From Desulfobacteraceae bacterium (GTDB taxonomy: Bacteria > Desulfobacterota > Syntrophobacteria > BM002), in assembly GCA_002899795.1 (NCBI GenBank), contig PPDG01000115.1:1-8431 (forward strand): a stretch of DNA of 8,431 bases, in the 5' to 3' direction. Positions 1-5,698 of the stretch are shown piece by piece. Numbering within the stretch: position 1 is the stretch's first letter; each line of letters starts with the position of its first letter. The position numbers and the translations under genes are program-made. The notes below the pieces were generated by a model, which was given only the letters and a program-made list of their open reading frames with translations, had not been told where the DNA came from and ran no database searches.

Positions 1-75
1 AGTGATGAGACGCCAATTCATGAAATATGCGGGCGCTACTAGAAGCGTTATGAAAAGATGGCCCAGCCGGAAATT
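1..75. other. Unassigned left edge
   Basis: No gene can be supported here. Two plus-strand frames are open from the window edge, one to a TAG at 40-42 and one to a TGA at 77-79. Either could be the last codons of a gene lying to the left, but both are too short to recognise. On the minus strand an ATG at 20 could start a gene running off the edge, but it has no clear ribosome-binding site. Confidence 0.3.
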
Positions 76-103
76 TTGAACCTTTGACGTTGAACCTGAA
101 ACG
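76..103. repeat. Short heptad array, TTGAACC type
   Basis: Four adjacent 7-bp units begin at 76, 83, 90 and 97. The first and third are identical (TTGAACC) and the others are variants (TTTGACG, TGAAACG). This is a separate sequence family from the other 7-bp arrays in the window but has the same period and degeneracy. It lies downstream of the PAC2 gene. Confidence 0.55.
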
Positions 104-113
104 AATTCCTTCT

Positions 114-178
114 GCTCACTGTTTACTTCTTACTGCGCAAAGCGCCCTGAGCCTGTCGAATGGGTCGAAGGGCTTACT
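114..178 (-). repeat. A-type heptads flanking a palindrome-like core (copy 1)
   Basis: Read on the minus strand, one A unit (AGTAAGC, 178-172) is followed by a 37-nt core (171-135) containing CCTTCGAC, a second TTCGAC, GGCTCAGGGC and GCTTTGCGC. Three more A units follow (AGTAAGA, AGTAAAC, AGTGAGC; 134-114). The core ends GCCC and GGGC can pair, and the core resembles REP-like palindromes. A second copy in the opposite orientation is at 5581-5643. Its core is 28 nt, so this copy carries about 9 extra nt around a duplicated TTCGAC. The element begins 1 bp beyond the PAC2 stop codon. Confidence 0.75.
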
Positions 179-179
179 G

Positions 180-968
180 TCAATGAACAGTGACCGGTCC
201 CTCCTGATCCTCAGTCTGCTTTTCTTCCTCCTGTTCCCGCTGTTGGAGCTCAAGCAGATAGTGGTCTATTTCCTTCTCCGTCTTGCTTGCTATTTCTTCC
301 AATTCACGCAAGCTTATTTCCAGAACCAAAACCTTATTAAGCACATCCAAAACAGCCTTTGAGGCCTTGGGATTTTCAATCTCAGTCGTATAGAAAGGAA
401 TTTCCCCAAGCAAGCAAAAACCCTCCATCTTCATCTGTTTGGCAACCCCCAGCAGAAGGCCGTTCATGCCCGAGATTTGTCCCTCTCGCAACACTCGATC
501 ACAGTAGGGGGAAAGCTCAGAGAGCAGTTCCTCATGGGTGGCTGTTACCCATACCCGGGAATCCTGGTAGTGGTTGATGGCCGTAGGCATAGCCGCCGCC
601 GTTATAACCCGCTTGACCCCCAAGCTCCCAGCGAAGTTCAGCAGAGCCTCGGCCAGCTGGTACTCTTTTCCACCCACTGGTTGCTGGTCGCCGACGAAAA
701 ATAAAATATCACCCGAACCGCCAGGATGTTTCCAATAGTAAAAACCACTCTGGGGTAACATGGTGGACTGAACCAGTCCATCCTGGATGTTTATTCCGGG
801 AAGCCGAAAGAATTCAGGCTCTTCCACAAAGGCCAAGTTCTGAGCCCGAAGTGCCTCGTGCAGGTAAACATAAGCCTTGAGGGCTACGTGTCCCATTCCG
901 GGCCACGCCGCCATCAGCACTGGTTCATGCAGCTCAACTTCTGTCATAATGTTTATATTGATGGTCAA
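180..968 (-). CDS. PAC2-family protein (proteasome assembly chaperone 2-like)
   Basis: The 262-residue product matches the PAC2 family: an N-terminal AAWPGMGHVA (residues 20-29), a middle GQISGMNGLLLG (about 163-174), then GEIPFY (188-193). The last ~50 residues are charged and probably helical or coiled-coil, ending in an acidic Glu/Gln-rich tail. In archaea and eukaryotes the family assists 20S proteasome assembly. In bacteria the role is mostly unknown, and no proteasome genes are visible here. The reading frame stays open upstream to a TTG at 1013. I prefer the TTG at 968 because AGGAGG (983-978) sits 9 nt before it, while the first ATG (947) is too far from any ribosome-binding site. The gene is last in the minus-strand series, 367 bp after the aminopeptidase. 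The family call is confident; the function is not. Confidence 0.87.
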   Translation of the reverse strand: MTININIMTEVELHEPVLMAAWPGMGHVALKAYVYLHEALRAQNLAFVEEPEFFRLPGINIQDGLVQSTMLPQSGFYYWKHPGGSGDILFFVGDQQPVGGKEYQLAEALLNFAGSLGVKRVITAAAMPTAINHYQDSRVWVTATHEELLSELSPYCDRVLREGQISGMNGLLLGVAKQMKMEGFCLLGEIPFYTTEIENPKASKAVLDVLNKVLVLEISLRELEEIASKTEKEIDHYLLELQQREQEEEKQTEDQEGPVTVH

Positions 969-977
969 AGACTTCAC

Positions 978-983
978 CCTCCT
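978..983 (-). promoter_or_regulatory. Ribosome-binding site deciding a TTG start
   Basis: On the minus strand this reads AGGAGG, a full Shine-Dalgarno core. The next in-frame start codons are a GTG directly abutting it (too close) and a TTG nine bases further on. This spacing is why the PAC2-family gene is started at 968. Confidence 0.7.
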
Positions 984-1073
984 GAACAATTTATTTTTTT
1001 CAGCATAATGCAATTGTCTAAACTATTCAAGGGTGGGATTCAGCTCGTGTTAGATACCTGACTCATCGTGAAT

Positions 1074-1279
1074 GGTAAACGGTAAGCGGTGAGCGGTAAA
1101 CAGTGAGAGAAGTTATCCGTTATTCGTTACTCTCTGTCCTCTGATCTCTGACTTCCGACCTCTGACTTCTGGTCTCTGTCCTCTGTCTTCTGTCGTCTGC
1201 CTTCTGTCGCCCGACCTCTGATCTCTGACCTCTGTTTTCTGCCCTCTGCCGTCTGTCCTCTGTCGTCTGATTTCTCGCC
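1074..1279. repeat. Composite heptad array A-B-C (copy 1)
   Basis: Three degenerate 7-bp families follow each other. Family A (consensus RGTRARC) occupies 1074-1108 in five units. After a 3-nt phase break (1109-1111), family B (GTTAYNC) has three units at 1112-1132. Family C follows in the same phase with 21 units at 1133-1279. In family C, 18 of 21 units begin TCTG, position 5 is any base, position 6 is always a pyrimidine, and position 7 is never A. There are no spacers between units. The sequence fills most of the gap between the aminopeptidase and PAC2 genes. A homologous arrangement is at 4471-4620. Confidence 0.9.
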
Positions 1280-1303
1280 TTTCCCGCTTTTCTCGCCTTA
1301 CCA

Positions 1304-1333
1304 CGCTATGCGCTTTGCGCTCTGCGCTATGCG
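1304..1333. repeat. Heptad array D (CGCTNTG) beside the aminopeptidase stop
   Basis: Four 7-bp units with consensus CGCTNTG start at 1304, 1311, 1318 and 1325; the first and last are identical (CGCTATG). The array ends 2 bp before the stop codon of the aminopeptidase gene (TAG, 1338-1336). It is out of phase with the C array to its left, from which about 24 bp of pyrimidine-rich sequence separates it. Confidence 0.75.
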
Positions 1334-1335
1334 AA

Positions 1336-3888
1336 CTAAGTGCCTAGTGACTCTAGCTTATCCAACCTATCCTTCAGCTTCTTGCTCTCCTCCGCAAACT
1401 CCTCCAACCGCTTTTCCAGTTTCCGAATTGCCTCCCCTTTATCCTTGCCTCTCTCGATCTTTCTCACAGCCAACCTGGCATTACGAACGAGGCGGCCGTC
1501 CAGCTCAGTCTCCGCCACCCTCTTTAGTAGTGGCAATCCCTCTTCGCGATTCAGTGTTTCCAACGCTTGAATGGCTGCCAGCTTGGCGCGGAAAGATCTG
1601 GGGCCTTCCGGCGCCTGGAATGCATCGCTGATCTTCTCCAAGATCTCCAGGTTATCGGGTCTGCTCTTGCCCATTTTGCCCAGAATCCGCAGGGCCTGCG
1701 CCCTAACCAGCTCCGGCTTACCATAGCGCGAGCATTCATAGAGTATGGAAAGGGCCTTATCAACATCGAGCTCGCCAAATCCTTCCAAGGCCTTGCAGCG
1801 AATTACGTCATTGAAAGAATCTTTCTCCAATGCACCTACAATCAGAGAAAACGCACCTTCTGCTTTGGTACGAGCAATCGCATGTACAGCCTCAGCCTCC
1901 ACAAAGTAAGACGCGTCTTTTTCAGCCAGTGGCCGCAATGCTCGGAAAGCCTCCTCTTCCTTGAAATTCCCCAGTGCTTTAACCACAGCCCTCCGTGCCT
2001 TAGGATGTGTGACTTTCAGCCCACCAATCAAGGCCTGCATTGCCTGCTCAGTGCGAATCTCACCCAGTCCTTTGGCAGCACGGGCTGATACCCCCCAAAA
2101 AGGATCATGGTGCATGGCCTCTTCAAGGCTAGTCACGGCTTCACGATCGCCCACCTTTGTTAATTCAGCGGCCGCCTCAATACGCTTCAACACATTTTCA
2201 GCCTGTTTCAGTTGTCTGGAGAGTTTCCCGCTGTCTACTTTCCACCGCATCCTTTTTAGAATAGTGTCCTCCGGATCAACCAGAACCATGGAGGGTTCAC
2301 CCTCAGCGGGGATGTAGAAATGATGCTCCCGTTCTTCAACCTGCACCTTAATATCCCGAGCGGTACCATCTTCGCCCACCAACCGCACCGTCAGTGGAAA
2401 CCGGAACGCATGTGGCTCATTTTCTCCATTCTGGTTCTGCTTCACATGGAAAATCAGGTTCTTTTCTTTTTCCTGGTACTCGCAGGAACATTCCAGCACC
2501 GGGAACCCGGGCTTGTAAAACCATTGGTCGATAAACCAGTCATAATTATCTCCGGTAACCTCCTCGATGCACCGCGCGAAATCAACGGTTTCCACCACGG
2601 AATCTCTATGTTCTTTCAGGAAGAGAGTGATGATCTCCCACCATTCTTCCTCACCCAAAATCCTGCGTAGCATGTGCAATCGGGCGGCGCTGCCCGGGTA
2701 CAAATGCATATCAAACAGATCAATGGGCTGGCTGTAGACGTTGGTGACGATGGACCGCCGGTATTTGGAATCGTGCTCTGTAAAATAGGTCTCACGATTC
2801 TCCAACAACCGGTAGTAGAACTCATTTTCTCCTTCGGCATGTTCAGTGTAAAGCAGGTCGAAGTAGGTGGCAAAACCCTCATGCAGCCAGCTGTGACTCC
2901 AACTCTTGGACGTCACCAGGTCTCCAAACCACTGGTGCGCAAGTTCGTGGGCCACCAGGTGTTCGCTGGTGAAGTCCAGATGGGCCCGCTCGTCATGCAG
3001 GGTCATTTCTGTGAGAGTAGTGGCGGTGGTGTTTTCCATGCCCCCAAAAATAAAATCCTGGGCCACTACCTGGGAATACTGGCGGTAAGGGTAGCGGATA
3101 CCTGTTTTCTCGGAAAAATAGCGCACGATGTCTGCTGTTTTCTCAAAGGTGCGGTAGCCTTCCTCCTCCCGGCCTTCAGGCACGTAGAAGGATAGAGGAA
3201 TGTCTTCAAAATGATCCGTCAGCTCAATGTAAGCACCGATCGCCAAACTGATGAGATAAATGCTGTGAGGCTTCTCCATGGACCAGTGATATACCAGCCG
3301 TCCATCATCGTCCTCGTACTTTTCTTTGAGTTCACCATTGCTTACCACCACATAGGGCTTATCCACCGTAGCGCGGATCTCACTGGTAACCTTCTCGCGA
3401 GCGTGGTCTACACAGGGAAACCAGTATTTATTGTCCTCGTCCTGGCCCTGACTCCACACCTGCCAAAGCTTCTCCGGGTAGTGCTCATCCGGGCCGGTGA
3501 AATAAAGGCCCAACCGCGGGTTCTCTACCCCATAATCAATACAGACCGTGCTGCTCTGGCCGCGGCCAACAGGTCCAGCCAGGTGTATCCTTACACCTCG
3601 ATCATTTTGCTTGAATTGGAGAATTTGCCCATCGTCGCCGCTCACACGATCAATGCGTAGCTCCCTGGCGTCAAGAAAAATGCTTTCCAGATCTTTCTTA
3701 ATGGAGGTAAATTTAATGCGCGCCGTCCCCTTCAGTTTTTTCGCTTCTACTTCCACCACCAGATCGAGATAAACATGGCTGAGCATCATATCCCGTGAAG
3801 GATTCCAGTGGGGTTTGGCATCCGGCAGGAGAAAGTTCTCAGCTTCAACTCCTTCGGGAAAATATTTACAGAAGTACAGGTTGGACAT
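1336..3888 (-). CDS. M1-family zinc aminopeptidase with C-terminal HEAT repeats
   Basis: This 850-residue protein is expected to remove N-terminal amino acids from peptides using one zinc ion. In numbering from the ATG at 3888, the exopeptidase motif GGMEN is at 282-286. The zinc site HELAH is at 314-318, with the third ligand Glu337 exactly 18 residues later (HEXXH-X18-E). Tyr397 in HLYPGSAARLHML fits the transition-state tyrosine. The N-terminal ~200 residues are the beta-rich M1 domain. From about residue 555 to 810 the protein is a run of HEAT-like helical pairs, and 810-848 is a Lys/Glu-rich coiled coil, in place of the usual M1 C-terminal domain. No signal peptide is seen, so it is probably cytoplasmic. 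GGAG lies 8 nt before the ATG at 3888; the in-frame GTG at 3894 overlaps the ribosome-binding site and is less likely. All catalytic residues are present. The exact substrate is unknown. Confidence 0.95.
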   Translation of the reverse strand: MSNLYFCKYFPEGVEAENFLLPDAKPHWNPSRDMMLSHVYLDLVVEVEAKKLKGTARIKFTSIKKDLESIFLDARELRIDRVSGDDGQILQFKQNDRGVRIHLAGPVGRGQSSTVCIDYGVENPRLGLYFTGPDEHYPEKLWQVWSQGQDEDNKYWFPCVDHAREKVTSEIRATVDKPYVVVSNGELKEKYEDDDGRLVYHWSMEKPHSIYLISLAIGAYIELTDHFEDIPLSFYVPEGREEEGYRTFEKTADIVRYFSEKTGIRYPYRQYSQVVAQDFIFGGMENTTATTLTEMTLHDERAHLDFTSEHLVAHELAHQWFGDLVTSKSWSHSWLHEGFATYFDLLYTEHAEGENEFYYRLLENRETYFTEHDSKYRRSIVTNVYSQPIDLFDMHLYPGSAARLHMLRRILGEEEWWEIITLFLKEHRDSVVETVDFARCIEEVTGDNYDWFIDQWFYKPGFPVLECSCEYQEKEKNLIFHVKQNQNGENEPHAFRFPLTVRLVGEDGTARDIKVQVEEREHHFYIPAEGEPSMVLVDPEDTILKRMRWKVDSGKLSRQLKQAENVLKRIEAAAELTKVGDREAVTSLEEAMHHDPFWGVSARAAKGLGEIRTEQAMQALIGGLKVTHPKARRAVVKALGNFKEEEAFRALRPLAEKDASYFVEAEAVHAIARTKAEGAFSLIVGALEKDSFNDVIRCKALEGFGELDVDKALSILYECSRYGKPELVRAQALRILGKMGKSRPDNLEILEKISDAFQAPEGPRSFRAKLAAIQALETLNREEGLPLLKRVAETELDGRLVRNARLAVRKIERGKDKGEAIRKLEKRLEEFAEESKKLKDRLDKLESLGT

Positions 3889-3916
3889 TTTCACCTCTCC
3901 ACTTAGGTTTTGGGTG

Positions 3917-3956
3917 ATTAGTTTATTAGATAATTAGATAATTAGACAATTCGTCA
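3917..3956. repeat. Octad array O upstream of the aminopeptidase
   Basis: Five adjacent 8-bp units start at 3917, 3925, 3933, 3941 and 3949. Two are identical (ATTAGATA); the others are ATTAGTTT, ATTAGACA and ATTCGTCA. The array is AT-rich, in contrast with the heptads. It lies about 17 bp upstream of the aminopeptidase ribosome-binding site. Confidence 0.75.
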
Positions 3957-4008
3957 AATAATTAAAGCGTTCAAGTCGTCAAGGCAGCTTATAGCGACTG
4001 ATCTCCCG

Positions 4009-4036
4009 AATAACGGATAACTAATAACGGATAACG
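4009..4036. repeat. B-type heptads, inverted orientation
   Basis: Four 7-bp units start at 4009, 4016, 4023 and 4030. They alternate AATAACG with GATAACT or GATAACG, so they read CGTTATC/CGTTATT on the minus strand. They are family B in the opposite orientation to the B units at 1112 and 4502. The array ends 10 bp before the stop codon of the 117-aa gene. Confidence 0.7.
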
Positions 4037-4046
4037 ACCCTGCGCC

Positions 4047-4400
4047 CTATACCTTCGGACAAGACCTGTTCACCTCGCAATACAGATGTAACAGGGCAAA
4101 AGCAACCGCATGTTTTTTCTGTGTTGACGTTCCCCACAACGGCCAGCGATGCATGGCCTCCAGAATCCTTTCCAGGTCTTCGTTAAAAAAATAGGCCCGA
4201 TCGAATTCACCGAAGCTTTGCCCACTTCTGAGGTCAGCGGTTGGGAACCAAATGGGCACCCACCCCTCCACATTCTCATCAAACATCTCCCAGGCGTCCC
4301 TGGGGTTAACCCCAAACGGCACTGTCTCCCAGTCGATTTCCGGCAAAGTCAGGCTCTCGTCTAGAAACTCTTTCAGTAAGGGATTTGGTTTTCTTGACAT
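4047..4400 (-). CDS. Hypothetical 117-aa protein
   Basis: I do not recognise this protein. It is acidic and rich in aromatics, with tryptophans in clusters such as DWETVPF, DAWEMF and EGWVPIWF (residues 23-53) and RWPLWG near residue 85. It has no membrane segment, signal peptide, metal-binding cluster or repeat, and it ends with a short helix containing Cys108 and Cys114. The composition looks like a small soluble globular protein rather than a spurious frame, and the ORF nearly fills the space between two repeat blocks. The ATG at 4400 is preceded only by a weak purine-rich stretch (AAAGAAG). It lies between ribonuclease Z and the aminopeptidase in the same direction, 222 and 158 bp from them, so co-transcription is possible but not shown. 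Confidence 0.65.
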   Translation of the reverse strand: MSRKPNPLLKEFLDESLTLPEIDWETVPFGVNPRDAWEMFDENVEGWVPIWFPTADLRSGQSFGEFDRAYFFNEDLERILEAMHRWPLWGTSTQKKHAVAFALLHLYCEVNRSCPKV

Positions 4401-4414
4401 TGTCTTCTTTGACG

Positions 4415-4462
4415 TTTGGTCAATTGGTTGGATAGTTAATTAGAAAATTAGAGAATTAGTTT
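4415..4462. repeat. Octad array O upstream of the 117-aa gene
   Basis: Six 8-bp units can be laid out from 4415. The last three are clear (ATTAGAAA, ATTAGAGA, ATTAGTTT; 4439-4462) and the first three are diverged (TTTGGTCA, ATTGGTTG, GATAGTTA). The unit is shared with 3917-3956 and, inverted, with 5659-5690. The 11-mer TTGGTCAATTG at 4416-4426 recurs inverted at 7041-7051. Confidence 0.7.
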
Positions 4463-4470
4463 AAGTAAAT

Positions 4471-4620
4471 GGTAAACAGTAAACGGTGAACAGTAAGAGA
4501 TGTTATACGTTATACGTTACCAGTTGTTTTCTGTCCTCCGACCTCCGATCTCTGATCTCCGACTTCTGCCCTCCGACCTCTGATCTCTGACTTCTGACCT
4601 CTGTTTTCTGCGCTCTGCGG
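4471..4620. repeat. Composite heptad array A-B-C (copy 2)
   Basis: This has the same architecture and orientation as 1074-1279: four A units (4471-4498), a 3-nt phase break (4499-4501), four B-like units (4502-4529; the last two diverged), then thirteen C units (4530-4620). All thirteen C units begin TCTG or TCCG. Unit order differs from copy 1, although a stretch of about 19 bp (TCTGACCTCTGTTTTCTGC) is shared, at 1224 and 4593. The array stops 2 bp before the ribonuclease Z stop codon. Confidence 0.9.
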
Positions 4621-4622
4621 CT

Positions 4623-5555
4623 TCAATCATCCTCCGGTAAAGGCACCTGATAAACCTTACAATCCTCTCCCATCTCAGCGCAGTCAAAGCGAGATTGAGC
4701 AGCCGCTGCCAGAAGAGGTAGCTCATCGCTGCCATAGCGAGGGCTGATGTGAACCAGCACAGCGCGACATACCCCCGCCCTCTCGGCAACGCGGGCAGCA
4801 TCTACCACAGTAAGGTGCCCTTTGGCTTCTGCGTGCTCGGCATCTTCAGGTAGAAACATGCCTTCTATAAAAGCGATATCAGCGTCTTTGCACAGCCGGT
4901 AGACTCCCTTTGACGGTCTGGTGTCTACCACATAGGCCACATGACGACCCCGTCTGGATTCACCCAGAACCTGCTCCGGCGCGATCTCTGTCCCGTCTTC
5001 GAGAGTTATCTTTTGTCCCTGCTGAAGTTGACCCCAATGGGGTCCTTTGGGGATGCCCAGGGATGCGGCCAGATGAGGCTTGAACTTGCCAGGTCGGTCA
5101 AGCTCTTCCAGGCGGTACCCCAGACAAAAGCGGCTGTGTTCCAGGGGGTGCCAGATGATCCGAACCTGGTCATTTTGGTATGCTACTTCGTCTGATTCCG
5201 AGGACCACTCCAGGAAAGTGATTTGGTAATTGAGGAAGAACTCCAGATTTTCGTGAGCGTGCTGAATGAATTTCTTGATGCCGGGGGGGCCGAGTATGGT
5301 GAGGGGGTCGGGGTCCTGAATTTGCGACCTCAACATCATGATGCCTGGAATACCAAGGCAATGATCCGCGTGAAGGTGACTGACTGCCAGGACGTCTAGC
5401 CCGCGGACACCAATTTTGGTTTTTTTCAAGCCAAGCTGGGTACCTTCGCCGGCATCAAAGAGGTATATCTGGCCCACGACTCTCACCGCCAGAGAGGTGA
5501 GAAGCCGATACGGCATGGGCATCATGCCGCCACTACCGAGAAGTATACATTCCAT
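4623..5555 (-). CDS. Ribonuclease Z (tRNA 3'-processing endonuclease)
   Basis: This 310-residue metallo-beta-lactamase-fold enzyme cleaves the 3' trailer of tRNA precursors in the cytoplasm. The zinc motif HLHADH is at residues 60-65. Other ligands fit His140 (in PLEHSRFCLGY), Asp211 (YVVDTRP), His247 (KGHLT) and His269 (VHISPRY). GIPKGPHWGQLQQG near 167-180 matches the family's GxPxGPxxGxLxxG segment, which separates RNase Z from other members of the fold. The usual HEATF motif reads IEGMF here, keeping the Glu (231) but not the His. The length is normal for the bacterial family. The ATG at 5555 has a modest AAGG 9 nt upstream. The gene lies between the broken mscS gene and the 117-aa gene. 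Confidence 0.93.
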   Translation of the reverse strand: MECILLGSGGMMPMPYRLLTSLAVRVVGQIYLFDAGEGTQLGLKKTKIGVRGLDVLAVSHLHADHCLGIPGIMMLRSQIQDPDPLTILGPPGIKKFIQHAHENLEFFLNYQITFLEWSSESDEVAYQNDQVRIIWHPLEHSRFCLGYRLEELDRPGKFKPHLAASLGIPKGPHWGQLQQGQKITLEDGTEIAPEQVLGESRRGRHVAYVVDTRPSKGVYRLCKDADIAFIEGMFLPEDAEHAEAKGHLTVVDAARVAERAGVCRAVLVHISPRYGSDELPLLAAAAQSRFDCAEMGEDCKVYQVPLPEDD

Positions 5556-5580
5556 AGGCTGTTGCCTTGCATAAAGACAT

Positions 5581-5643
5581 AGTAAGCAGTGAGCCCTTCG
5601 ACAAGCTCAGGACGCTTCGCGCAGTGAGCAGTAAGCGGTAAAC
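5581..5643 (+). repeat. A-type heptads flanking a palindrome-like core (copy 2)
   Basis: Two A units (AGTAAGC, AGTGAGC; 5581-5594) precede a 28-nt core (5595-5622) containing CCTTCGACAAGCTCAGGACG and GCTTCGCGC. Three A units (5623-5643) follow. Because 28 is four times seven, the heptad phase is preserved across the core. The inverted copy is at 114-178. The element lies about 25 bp upstream of the ribonuclease Z start. The core motif resembles REP-like sequences seen in many unrelated bacteria; this comparison is from memory. Confidence 0.75.
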
Positions 5644-5658
5644 AAATGATATTTTTAA

Positions 5659-5690
5659 CTAATTCTCTAATTCTCCAATTTTCTAATTCT
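5659..5690. repeat. Octad array O, inverted, after the mscS stop
   Basis: Four 8-bp units start at 5659, 5667, 5675 and 5683. Three are CTAATTCT and one is CCAATTTT. On the minus strand this is the AGAATTAG unit, the reverse of the O arrays at 3917 and 4439. It ends 8 bp before the final stop codon of the mscS reading frame. Confidence 0.75.
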
Positions 5691-5698
5691 CCACCCTC

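Noticed and set aside
1074..1279. Possible CRISPR array
   Set aside because: The repeat unit is 7 bp with no spacers between units and no cas genes nearby.
1113..1304. 63-aa minus-strand ORF rich in Arg, Glu, Gln and Asp
   Set aside because: It is a direct translation of the heptad array (period 7 codes in a 21-bp, 7-residue rhythm). It has no ribosome-binding site and no globular composition.
1336..2317. Several plus-strand ORFs of 76 to 173 aa opposite the aminopeptidase
   Set aside because: They are antisense shadows of a gene with complete catalytic motifs; none has a recognisable product or ribosome-binding site.
4517..4801. 94-aa minus-strand ORF at the end of ribonuclease Z
   Set aside because: It is out of frame with ribonuclease Z and runs into the heptad array; its tail is repeat translation.
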